From NCBI RefSeq assembly GCF_950023065.1, contig NC_088680.1, positions 19,766,559 through 19,830,558 of the forward strand: 64,000 nucleotides of DNA, given 5' to 3'. A program made the translations under genes and the position numbers. Source of the stretch: Planococcus citri. Taxonomy: Eukaryota > Arthropoda > Insecta > Hemiptera > Pseudococcidae. Positions 22,741 to 34,482 of this stretch are shown here, one piece after another; positions within the stretch are counted from its first letter, which is position 1; the number at the start of each line of letters is the position of its first letter. The notes below the pieces were generated by a model. That model was given only the letters and a program-made list of their open reading frames with translations. It was not told the origin of the DNA and did no database searches.

Positions 22741-22766
22741 TCATTCATTCATTCATTCATTCATTC
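22741..22766 (+). repeat. (CATT)n simple-repeat tail of the Jockey element
   Basis: About six CATT units end the retrotransposon in place of a plain poly-A tail. The last two bases overlap the right target duplication. Confidence 0.85.
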
Positions 22767-22865
22767 AACCACAGGTCCCTACTTGAGTCTGAAAACACCC
22801 ACTGTTTGAAACAAATGCTGTCTCAAACACAGGTCCTTACTTGGGTTTGAACACACGGGGGGGGT
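22765..22865 (+). repeat. ~60-64 bp repeat units right of the Jockey insertion
   Basis: Two units with 'ACTTGRGTYTGAAMACAC', 'TGTTTGAAACA' and 'CTCAAMCACAGG', ending in a G9 run. They continue the array at 21066-21289. Confidence 0.6.
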
Positions 22866-25800
22866 GAGTACAGTTTACAGAACCAACACCCAGACGATTC
22901 TGAACGGAACTCTTGAACTGCGAAAGTTAGCGAAAGTTATCCCAAGAGTATGGTCAAATGATCTCTTTTCCTACCTTCACCTTTGTTTTGCAACAAAATG
23001 ATGAATTATTTAATTGAACTCTTTTTCTTGATTGAAATTCAAGACTGGTCGAGGGCCTCAATAAAGTCGCATGATTTTTTACCCAACAAGTTTTTTAAAA
23101 AATTCACTTCAACTTCGTTATTGTTCGTTCCATTTGAAATTTCGACTTATATTCAAAGGTGCTTACTTCGTACTTTTCTGCTAAATTTTGTATCATTCGA
23201 AAAAACACGTTCGCAGATGGCTCTAAAAATGAAGGAACTCTCGAAGATCAAAAAAATGCTTTCTTTTTGCAATTTTTCAACCTCCAGATCATATCTTTCA
23301 ATATTCTCATCAGAAAAATTGCTCCAAGCGTCAGTACCCAATTCCACAGCAGTAATAAAATTCAAAATTTCCCCAGCTTACGTATAGGTAGGTACTAAAT
23401 GACGACGTGACGAATCGACCAAAATGACAAGAATCGAGGACCGAGTTTCGTCAACACGCGGGTGTGATAGAATTAAACAGCTCTTTGGCCGTAATAACTA
23501 TACGAAATTACGAATACACGTTTACGGCGTTGTATTCCATCATTGCACCCCCCCCTCCTCTTCCCTCCTTTCATCCCATCTATCACAATACACGGCGACT
23601 ATAAACATTGTAAATTCGTCGACAATATCGTAATTATATTCATTACGTGAATGAATTCGCTATACTCGCCGCATCGGTAGGTATGAGTATTTAATTCGCC
23701 AAGCTTTTGTAGACGGTACACATAGAGAGAGCATACGACCAGTAAAACTATAACTGTTATTCGATGTAATCCGCTTAAGCTATCGTATAATACTTCTCGC
23801 AGATACTCTCATTCCATTTACCTATACACCTATATGTACGCAGCTACCATCACGCCAGATAAACACGGTGTGCTCTGTTTGAAAATTGTAGTAAACCGAT
23901 TGGTTGTACGTATAGTTGGTGTGTATTTATTTACCCTCGAACGAGGTACCTAATATTATTCGATTTACACAAAAAGCATTTAGTTTTGACGGTGTAGTTC
24001 AAAATGTGAAACAAACATATCATCATAACCATCTCGGCGTGTGTATCTGTCCTGCCACCGTGCTCCCTTCCCATCGTATCTTGGTCGTGGTAAAAAGAAA
24101 CATGAAATGTGTTATTTGGCGCAGCGTTCAATGTTTGTTCTCTTTGAGGGCCTGGTTGCCTGCATCTCGCACGCATATGACCTAGAAAAAAAATTATTAC
24201 TGGAAATCGTTCACCACCACCACTTCCACCATGTCTCTCTCGTTTTCTTCGATTATTGCACAAAGAGCAGCGAATCGTTTTATTTTATTTTTTTTTTGAA
24301 AAAAGCCACAGTGCAGCACGAGCAAGTACTACGAAGTACGCTCCAAATGTACTCCAACTTTAGTATATTGAAGAGTTGCACTTGTGCTTCTCCATTGATG
24401 AGAATTAATTGGTTAATAGCGTGTTTCAAATGGCTGCGAACGTTTCAACTTGGCCATAACAAAAAGAGACCATAAGTAGCAATTTTACGAGAGTACATAT
24501 ATTCGCGGAAGCTGTGATCTGTTTTTTTCAACGAATCGACTCGACTCGGTTCGCTTCGCTTTTGTGAGCTGTGCTGTACTGGGCGCTGCAGAGATGTTCT
24601 CTTCATCATCATGTTAATGTCCTACATCCTTCCTCTCGCTCTGTCACCCACTCCTCTATTATTATCAGCATCGTTTCAAGTTTTTTTTTTTTTCGTTGTT
24701 GTTACGTTACCATATACCATAACCATTTTATAATTACCTGTATGTGTGTGCGCTGCTGATGCTGGCTGGCGAGCTCGACAGATCGTAGTGGACATTATAG
24801 GCGATGGACGACGAACGACCTTGTCATTTGTCAGATAATTTGGTCATCGTTGGCTTTGGATCGCTTTTATCGCGTATCAATTTGTTTCTATTCGTGTACT
24901 TCCGACCACCAAGGCACGGAGGTAAAACTGATTTAATGCATTTTGGCAAACGATACAAACAAATGTAACCTCGACTATAGGTTATATTTTGTATTATACG
25001 AGGTATAATTTAAGGTGTAAATTCTTTATTTACTTCTTGATAACCAGACCACAGAAATTAGATAAGTTAATAGACATGGGAATTCGAATTAGTATTTAAT
25101 CGCTTCACCTATACTTACCTAAAATATACATAATATTTTTACGATTTATTTACCTACTCGACTGCTTAATATTGTGTATTTTATGCTGTTTCTTTTCTTT
25201 GTCCGTTTGGACAAAGCTGATAAGGTCATTAAATGGTAATTTAAACGACGGCAACGGCGAACTGATAGGTAGATGAGTTATTTATTTATAGCTATTCGTA
25301 CGTTATGTATACTTCATGCTTAAAAGGTGTTATTGTTTGCCTCTGCATTATCATGCTTATCTCGTCCTCTTCCGTACTTCTTCGTCGCTAATTTTATTTG
25401 CTGACCGATGGTCATTCTCGTAAATAATATTTCGTTCGCAGGTTTCGCGATTATCGAAAATAAATAGGTAAAAGGACACAAGGTTAGTGGTACTATAGCT
25501 ACGTATTATGTAAGAACACACTTATAAGATTTAGCACATCCGGGCTGATGAGTAATGTCAACTTTAAAAAGCTCTTTATTTTTCAAAGACGATGATTTAA
25601 GATTTAAAAAAAAATTTCGGTAGTCTTTTTTTGGTCTCATTTTTTGATCCTTTTGTATGGTCAAACATACTTTTAAAAACTTCAAAGTCTAGAAATTTTC
25701 GTCATCCTTGCATATTGTGAGTTTTTTAATTTGGATGCTTCAGTTTTAGAGTCCTGACTTGAAAATCTGTTCCCAAGGTGAGACTCTACACCTGATAAAT

Positions 25801-26221
25801 GACACGCTGGAGGGGGTAGAGGGGGAATTTTTAAAAAAAATTGTTGAATTTTTGAACTTCCGGAGTAAGGGAATGAGGTATCGAAATAAATGTTTCTTGT
25901 CCCTCCAAGTTCCTAATTGACGTAGTGTTGCTGATTTTTCAAAAAATAAAATTTGAAAAACACCTAAAAAAGAGGGGTAATTTGGTAACAAAAAATAAAT
26001 AAATAGAAAGGGAAGTTTTGGAATTCTCGAATTCGATATGAAATCAAATGGACGTATTTTTTTCATCTCTGGAATCCATGTCAGATGCAATTTCAAATTG
26101 TAAACCCAACCGAAGGCTATCAAGAAATATGTATATGAGATGTGTGCTCTCATGGCGGAAGAGAGGAGGAGGGGGTGAGAAAAAACAATTTTTTTTCAAT
26201 ATTGGCTAGTGAAATACGAGT
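22866..26221. other. Non-coding interval
   Basis: No recognisable gene. Frames of 110-144 codons (22983-23387, 23931-24263, 24041-24475, 25746-26153) overlap on opposite strands or run through low-complexity sequence, and carry no motifs. 24540-24930 is somewhat CpG-rich and could be regulatory. Confidence 0.45.
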
Positions 26222-26229
26222 AGGTGTAC

Positions 26230-28080
26230 TAGGGTGCTCCTTATTTTGAAAAGTTGGAATTTTGTAGCTCCCACCCCCCCTAAAACATGATCTCGGTTAA
26301 GAAAATGATTCCCTAGCTATTTTTTATTTTCCCCCTATCTGTAAAAAAGTGGTGCCAGTAGCCCCCCAAGTGGGGAAAAAATCAAAAAAATCAAAAAACG
26401 TTCTATTCATGAAAATGTTTTGTTTTTGCGCCAGAATGTTTCTAAAAAATCCCCTTTTTAAGAAAAAAATTTCCCCGGCCCTTCAAACCATATTGGCCCC
26501 TCAAAGTTGAAAAAATCACAAAAAATGATAATAAATCAAAGTTATGGAAAATTTGATGAAAATATCTCATTTCCACATTAGAATTGTTCTACATAAGCCT
26601 CCTTTCAAGAAAAAAACCATTGTTGGACCCCCAAATGATTTTGGCTCTCTTGCATGGAGCATCTCAAATTTGGGAAGAATAAAAAAAATATTATAAATTG
26701 ATGTCTGTAGATATTTTTTGAAAATTTTTTATTTATGTGCAGAATCTTTCTGAATAAGCACTTTTTCAAGAAAAACCTTCCCCCGGTGTCCCAAATCATG
26801 TTGGTTACCTTTAAAGCCCTTCAAAGTTGAAAAAAATCAACAAAAAAATGAAAAATTCATATCTATACCTACAAATTCTTTGATAATGTTTCATTCCTGA
26901 GCAGAGTACTTTTAGATAACCACTTTTTCAAGAAAAGCACCTTTTTGTCCTCCAAATGATGGTGGTCCATTTTTATGAGACCCCCAAAATTGAAGAATAT
27001 TGGGAAAGATGAAAATTGATGTCTATAGGTACTTGTAATTAGGTGAACATTTTTCATCTCTGTGCAGAATGCTTTTAGATAATTCTTTTTTCCAGAAAAA
27101 CCTTTTCTCAGTCCCCTCTACAATGCTCACCACCTACAATACCTACATATGTAGATGATAGAGATCCACAAAGTTGATTTTTTTTTGGAATGGAGGTGAA
27201 GTCTCCTCTGCAAAGATAGTTTCAAGTCATGGATATGTTTTTTTTTTGCTTTAAACTTGAAAATTAAATCTCATTGATAGGGATTTTTGACGATTTTTTT
27301 CAAGTTTTCAAGTCTTACATTACAAAATATCAGAACTTCAATAAGTCTAATGTGAAAATTTGACATAGGTAAGTTGATTTTATTACAAAACGTCCACTTC
27401 AATGTTTCTCAAAGTCAAAATTCAGAACGTCCTTTTTCTACAAGTTTTTAAAAGTCTGACATAGGTAGTGCTTTTCTGATAAAGATCGACCAAATCCAAG
27501 GATTAGAATATGGAAGCAAAAATGTAATAATATTCACCCTTTTTTCATTTTCTGGGGAAGGAGGCATAGACAAGTTCCACATTTTCATCATGTAGACAGG
27601 TCATAAAAGATTCAACAGTATTTCTAATGAAAATAGACCAAATCCAAGGATTATACCTAATGTGAAAAAAAATAAAAATTTCAATTTTTTGATTTCTTTT
27701 ATATTTTGAGGGGGGAGGGGGGAGAGGCGTGCTCCCTAGCACGACTCTTTTTTACTAACGTGATTGAAGAAGTTTTTCTCGTGAAACCCAACAACAAGTT
27801 AGGGCGTCATTAAATATTTTTTCACCAGTATGTAGGCATAAATATGAGCTCTCCCCTCTAATCCACTGGTTAGTCTTGGGTGGAGATAGGGGGCTAAAAT
27901 TGGTATATAGGTTGATTTTACGTAAGTAGGGACTTAACTGAGGTGTTAGAACTAGAAAGTTCACAATTTTAAAAATTTTGCCTGATACTTCGATTTTTTC
28001 ATATATGGGAAAATTGGGGGCCCACCGGCACAACTTTTTTTTCACCTGGGGGGCTCACCATACAAATAAGGAGCACCCTA
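26230..28080. mobile_element. hAT-type non-autonomous element (1851 bp)
   Basis: Terminal inverted repeats TAGGGTGCTCCTTATTT are exact over 17 bp (26230-26246 and 28064-28080). Flanks are AGGTGTAC (26222-26229) and AGATGTAC (28081-28088), an 8-bp target duplication with one mismatch. No transposase frame survives. The left half is built of ~160-bp internal tandem repeats. Confidence 0.85.
26440..27120 (+). repeat. ~160-bp internal tandem repeats of the hAT element, 5 copies
   Basis: The phrase 'tttt.aagaaaa...cc.....t.ccccaaat.atg.tggc' starts near 26457, 26603, 26765, 26926 and 27088, a period of 146-162 bp. Each unit is followed by 'ccctcaaagttgaa' and 'atgaaaattgatgtctatagata'-like words. 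Confidence 0.7.
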
Positions 28081-28088
28081 AGATGTAC

Positions 28089-30239
28089 ACAAAATATCCA
28101 TTTTTAGAGCTTAGAAGTGGAGGTGTGACTAGATTCAAAATTTTGGAAAATTCCAAATTCGTCTTTCGGAATCACTTCTGACAATTTTAGGTTAAAGTTT
28201 CTGCAGGCTTGTCAGAATTTAAATGCGAATAAGGATGAGACAAAAACGATTTTTTTTTTGGTTTTCCAAAGATATTATAAATTTTGCTTCTTCGGCATCT
28301 TCACTCCTCAAAATCATTTTTTCGAATTATTTTGGAAAATGTTGATTTCAAAAGAATCCGAAAATGCATCTGCCACGTGACCATTTCCCTCTTACACTTT
28401 TTTTTTGCCACTGATCGCTGCAAATATGAATATAAATCAAAACCGGAACGCTTTCCAATTCGGAACTGACATGATATGTATGCTGCTGGTAATTAATACA
28501 CCTCACCAGGCAATACCAAAGTGTAACTGAACTGAAGATGTAAGAAATCAGAATCACGAACAACCTCGATCCAATTTTTATTCGCATTAATGAGACTACC
28601 GCAGTTCATTCATCTGCTGCATCGTCGTCGACGTCATGATCTGTTCTTAAATATCATGTTCGACACATACGAGCTTATTGAGTAGGTAGAGGTAGACATG
28701 TATTGGAACACATGGAACAATTGTGTACCATTTGTACATCTGTATACGATTTGTATTGCACGTTGTATTACCGAATTGGCCGAATTCTGTAATCAGCAAG
28801 GCCAACGGGTAGCCCGCCGGGTTATACTTCTACATTTGGCGATGGTAATTAAAAATTGTCATTAAATTAGCTCTCGAGAATTTAGTGTAATCTCGCGTCG
28901 TCGTCGACGTCGTCTCGGATGGCATTACATCGAGAATCGAGAGTTGTCATTGTTTGATACGATGAATACGACACTTCATGCAGTTATGTATTGTATGTGT
29001 ATGGTAAACGCAGCCGGGCGATTTGTTAATTCATCATGTCCGAGTCGTTCTTGTGTAATTATTGCGCGAATTTTCATTTTTAAACAGAACGCTTTGCTGG
29101 TTAAATTCGACCATACGTCATATTTCGCTGAATGTACCTACATCTCGGACAGTATGCTCGGTTTTGAAAAAAAAAAAATGGTTACTATGATTTCTTTTTA
29201 GCATGCAAACGCAAAGGTAGATACAAGTTAACATTTTTTACCCTCGTTTTAACGAGCACCTTTGTAATATAACTAATTAATGACTTTTTTCTACGTTTTT
29301 TTTTTTTTTTTTTTTACTTCTTTCTGCTGTCTTGTTTTTACTACGTGGCGTAATTTATTAAATTAGCGATGAGGAAGTAAATGAAACGTAGCCGTGGATT
29401 TTTCTCCAAGTGTGGCCATGGTCGAGTTGACTGTTGAGTGTTGAGGTACCTCTACCCCTACCTATGTTGTGGACTGTACGTTTCATTAAGGTAATAGCGT
29501 TGCTATGCATACAAGTATCGTGTGAACTTTCGTAATGGATCGAGTGTTTGGTAAAAAATATGTATAAAGGTTTGCATACTTGGAATTCTCCGCTCTGTTT
29601 CGGTTAGGTATTGAAGTCAGCAAACCCCTAGGTAAACTGAGTAAATGTGCTCGTACCACGTAAATGATGAAAGCTGCAATATTATCAAGTCGACTGTGAT
29701 GTTGTTACCCAAGTTTGCCATACGGTTGTGTTGTGTTACAAAGAGATACCTCGTCATTGGTGAGAATACGAGTAATTTTGTGTAAAGGTGATGAGGTTTT
29801 GAAATGGATTTTACGAATTTTTGGAACTGCAGGAGGCATAACTTGCGATATAGACTGTGGCAGTACCGCAAATTCAGTAGGTAATTGGTGGAAGAAAATT
29901 CGTAATTGAAACACTTTTTGGTTTATGGGGCAAAATTTTGCTAGATCAGAAATCTGAAAGTGATTTTATGATTGAAATTGTTACTAAGAATGTGTTTAGA
30001 GAAACACGAGCTCAACTTGTATTGTTTTTTAGCCTTCGTTTTACGAGGGCTTCTCTCCTTCACTTAGAAAAAATTGCTATCTCTGTACCTATGATCTCTA
30101 TTGAAACATTTTTCAAACAGATATTGTGCATTGAAAGCTTGCAAACATTTTTAATTATTAGGAGAATTTCTATTCGAGCTCTCCCTCCCCCCCCAAGAAC
30201 CCTCCTATTCCTGCCAGTTTTACAATAATCTTATCAGAT
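28089..30239. other. Non-coding, mostly single-copy interval
   Basis: It contains two CGTCGTCGACGTC-type clusters (28624-28636 and about 28897-28912) and some CpG-rich DNA. No confident exon except the weak minus-strand candidate at 28507-28587. Confidence 0.4.
28507..28587 (-). CDS. Possible signal-peptide first exon
   Basis: An ATG at 28587 opens a 27-codon frame, MRIKIGSRLFVILISY and onward, with a basic start and hydrophobic core like a signal peptide. It ends in phase 0 at CCTG|GTGAGG. No partner exon was identified, so this may be coincidence. Confidence 0.15.
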
Positions 30240-32500
30240 TCTTGATTAGATAGGTGATGAATGCCATTTTTCCTGGTTTAATCAAAAATTCGAAATCGTG
30301 TGAAAAGAAACCGAAAATTTCAAAAAGTCGATAAAATATTCAAAAACACTTCCTTTACAAACTTCAAGTGCCCACTGACTACAATTTTTCGATTTTTTTG
30401 AAAATTCAGGAGCCCATAAAAAAGTATAAAATTTGATATGATAGACTTACAAATAGTTCAAATTTGACTGACGTCCTATTTTTTGGACTTTCAGATTTTT
30501 GAAAAATTTCACGAAAAACTATTATCATGAAATTCAACACTTCGATATCACTCGAGGATAATTTTCTAAAATCTTCTTTTGACGATTCTAATCTCCAAAT
30601 TTTTTCCTGCCAAAAATTTGTTGAAAAATCAGGAAAAAGTTATGAAATTTTTTCCAAATTTATTTCACCTCTATTTAAAGTTGAAACAATTCATTCCTGC
30701 TTTTCTCCACATGTCAGGCCCCTCCCCCTCTCCAAAATCAATCGTCAAAATATGAAACGCAGACTGCAGAATTTTGACGAATTATGCTCGAGTATCAATC
30801 GAAGTAGTCTCGGCTGATTTTTTGTGGTATTTTTCAAAAACTAAAACCCCAAAAATCAAATCAAAGGTTTCAGAATGACTCGTATCCTCCCCTTTCCTCC
30901 CTGTCAGATAATCAATTTCGGGTAGCTGCAAATAGGGCCTGAAATAATGTGAATCTGAGGTGTGAACTTTCGACTTGAATTCATACAACTTTTGATACAA
31001 CATATTTTCTTTTGCGAGCCTTTGAATATTCAAAAATTCGTCGAAAGGCTAAAAATGAAATTTAATATTTGAAAATTTGAGTGGTGATGTAAGTATTTTT
31101 GTGATTTGAATCAGGACAGGATTAAAATTTTTTTGCTCTAGGTCGACTTATTTTTTGCCGCCACTCCCTCCCTCCTTCCCTCCTGCGACAGTAAAAAAGT
31201 ATTCCAAACACAGCAAACAATTTTTGGACCAAACAAAAAAAACTTGACAGAATCCAAATTTCAGTCGCTGAATTTCACTTTTTTATTTTTTGGTGTATTT
31301 TTTTTCAAATTCAAAATTGTCTAAATTTTCTAGGAAAAAGTTAAAATGTTGATGAAAACCTTATTTTTGACCTTTCAAATCGATTGATGGTGGTTTGAGC
31401 CCTTTTAGAGCTTCTCCAGTATTTTTAAAATATTTTCTTGTGCTCGAAAAGATGCTGAATTTCATTTTGGTTCTGTATACGCCAATTTATTCTTTAAAAC
31501 TGGACAATCTGAAAATTTTCTGAAGATTGTTCCAAAAGAGCTTTAAACTATTATCAATCGATTCGAGAGATCAAAAATAAAACATGAACCAGATATCATT
31601 TTTTTGAAATTTTGACCCTTTTTCGTGGAAAATAGATCACATGAATTTTTAAAAATTTCCAAAAATCAAAAAATGAAACCCAACACTTGAAATTCGATTT
31701 TGTAGTGTATTTTTGGATGCTTTTATCATAAATTTTACCGCCAGAAACTGCCAACGATAGAAATTTTAAACAAAAATTGCAATTTGACCCCTTTTGGAGG
31801 AATTAGGAATAAGGTAGCGATCTAAGAATTTTATTAAGAGGATTCTATACTGAATGTAAGAATTTCCGCTGTGGTTATAGTTCCAAAATCCAAGAGTAAG
31901 GTCATTTCATCCATCTTACGCAGCTATGCTCTCAAATTTTCTACAATTTCCCACCTCACCTTCTCGTTTTAAGAAGTACTACTAAATTGGGTATTCATGA
32001 ATTTTTTCGCTCTAAAACTTGGAAATCAACAATGAAAAGGCAAATGAGGAACAAATTTTGTAAGAATTTTAAAGTTTCAGCTTTCTAGAACCTTTGTTAC
32101 TTTTTTAATCAAACGAGTATTCTTCAAAATCTCTCTCTCAAAAAAAAAAAAATGTTTCGTAATTTATAATATTATCCAGGAAAATAAAACAATCCTTTGA
32201 TAAACAAGGGTAAAAAATTTAGATCCATGGAAAATTCCGTACACAAGCTCGTCGTAGTTGATTCTCAGGGCAAAAAATGACAAAACCATTTTCAGTAAAA
32301 TTTCTCATTATTTTTTGGGAAATTTCATTTCGAAAAAAAACACACCGTCAAATCTTCTTTTGAAAACATATTTACAAATTGAAAATCTTTTTCGTTATAC
32401 AGCATTAAACGTATAGACAGGAAAATTTTCCAAAAAAAGGAACTACCTTACGAGACAAATTGCAAACAGAGAATTCTATTATTCGGTATTTCGAAATACA
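30240..32500. other. AT-rich interval with decayed repeats
   Basis: Dense 'tttttgaaaaattt' sequence without a coding signal. An old inverted repeat lies inside (31358-31590). Confidence 0.4.
31358..31590. repeat. Diverged inverted repeat, arms ~60 bp
   Basis: The left arm (about 31358-31415, TTATTTTTGACCTTTCAAATCGATTGAT) reappears in reverse complement at about 31530-31590 with several substitutions. The spacer is about 110 bp. It is an old palindromic insertion or a pair of opposed repeat copies. Confidence 0.5.
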
Positions 32501-34482
32501 AAAAAAAAAGGTAAACAAATACCGACGGTACTTTTAGCGTTTTCTTATTGTCAAAATAGTATACCGTAGAAGAAGAAGAAGAAAAAAACCACACAGACGA
32601 CTCAAAGGTGAAGAATTTAAACGACTCGGAAATTTGAAATTTCCACTCGACGGAATAAACGCGACTATTTACACGTTTTCTTCGTATTTGTGTATTAAAA
32701 GGTTGTATTTTATTTTGAATTTTACGCGGTAATAGATGGGGCGGATTGCCAGAGCCGAATTTCGAATTTGTTTTGATAGTTAATAGGCTTAGTGCAGGGT
32801 GAATTTTTAGGCGTAGGTAATTATACTACGTATAGACGAGGCATGCAGCCGCTTCCGCGTGATGTCGAATGATTCTATCGTTTTCTTGATATACTGTAGA
32901 GCAGTTTCCGTGACAACAAACACAAACAAAGATTACTCGCAACATCAGTATAAAATAATATTATTACTTTTATACAGTGTTTATTCTTTGTTACCATAGT
33001 AACATTTAAGGCGTTTTGTCGTAAATTTGATGGCACGAAAAATTGATAAAGCATGCGGCCCCCTTTCTTTTTTTTTCGTTTCTTTTCTTTTTTTTTTAAT
33101 GTGGGTTATGCAATTAATGCTTTAAAGCTCCGTTAAAATAACTCAATGTCGGAAAAGTTTACTCGCCATGGTCTTCCTCGTTTAACGACTCTTTTCAAAG
33201 CTAATAAAGAAAACCGAGTAAAGAGAGTAAGAAGACGAACTGAGAAGGGAGGTAAACCTCTATACTCTCGGTATTTTCCTCGTCAAAAAATATTTCCGAT
33301 ACAAAGTTTTTGGGGCGAAATCGGTTCGAATTACTTTCGAAAGCTTCATAACTTTTAGCTCGATCATATACCATATACTCGCGTATGTTTGTATAGGTGA
33401 ATACATCATCAAGAAGACGAGGACCCTTTTGGTAAATTTTCTCCTCTATTTTTTTTCCTCGTTTCTCTTTCTCGCTTAAGTCTATATGTATAACGAAAGT
33501 TGAAGGTATTTTCGAGCAAAAGCTGCTGCCTATGCCCACCTCTTCAACTTTGTATTCATTCATTCATTCATTCGTTCGTTGGAATAGCGAGAAAAGCTCA
33601 TGATTATTTAATCGCTAGCGAAGACACTGGATTTTTAATTAGTATACCGAGTCTTTTGACGCGAGACCGAAAGCGTCAGAACGCGGCGCGATTTTAATAT
33701 TTTATAAGGTGACTTGCCGAATCGGCGGTTAGAGCTTTTTAAGACGTGAATAGGTAAATGGAGATGTTTCACGTGTTATTGAAATGGTACCTAACCCGAA
33801 CGCCTTCCAGGCGTAGGAATGCGATGGTAATTTCCCTCTTTTGTATGCCAGATGAAGAATAGCGAGAGCTAGGTACCTCTACCTATACAGAAGAGATGTA
33901 TTAGAATGTGCGGAAGATGTGTTGTCGGTGTCGCTTGTCAGGATATTTGCAGGAAGGGTACGCTGGAGAAGATTGGCGGAGGGCATTATTTAATCAATAC
34001 GCGCTTATTTTGCCGCTATGCCTGGTTTGGGAAAATTTTATACGTGAAATTCGATTTAGACGTTGGTTTGTGTGTAGTTGATGGTTGAGGTATGTGCCTT
34101 TCTTCGATGCCTTATACATATCTACATTCTTCAAAGATTAACGCGTTTTGTGCCGATGACGATGGCTAAGGTATCGTAGCTCTGCCTGGGCTCAGATCCG
34201 GTAATGAAATTTGCCGACCTGTTTAGCGATGTTTGGATTTTACTGAGTTGATATAAGTTTGTTATTGCGATCGTACGTTTTGATCTGATGATGTTTAATA
34301 TTGTGTAAGTTCATGAGTTATGAGATCTTTTTACAAGCTCAGCAGGATATGAAGTGCAGCAAAATTAAAGTGCCCTCAGGAAGTTAGGCTACTTTTTAAA
34401 AGATGGGAAGTTGTCTGATGCCTGTGGACTTCGTCAAAGCATAAAACATTGATATTCGATTGTACTTTTACCGACTTTGCCC
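32501..34482. other. Non-coding, apparently single-copy interval
   Basis: It contains a short ATTC microsatellite at 33554-33580. A 120-codon minus-strand frame (33201-33563) has no family features and is not credited. Confidence 0.45.

Larger units (their letters stand above)
21290..22764 (+). mobile_element. 5'-truncated Jockey-type non-LTR retrotransposon
   Basis: It encodes part of a reverse transcriptase and ends with AATAATAAAA and a run of CATT units (22741-22766). The flanking sequence TCAACCACAGG occurs at 21279-21289 and again at 22765-22775, an 11-bp target duplication. It lacks ORF1, endonuclease and the N-terminal RT. A MITE (21516-21803) is nested inside. Confidence 0.85.

Noticed and set aside
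22983..23387. 134-codon plus-strand frame
   Set aside because: Overlapping frames on both strands are also open; no motif, signal or splice support.
23931..24475. 110- and 144-codon frames on opposite strands
   Set aside because: They overlap each other, show no motif, and include a run of CAC repeats; chance is the simplest reading.
33201..33563. 120-codon minus-strand frame
   Set aside because: No recognisable motif, no splice or promoter context, and low-complexity K/E-rich stretches.
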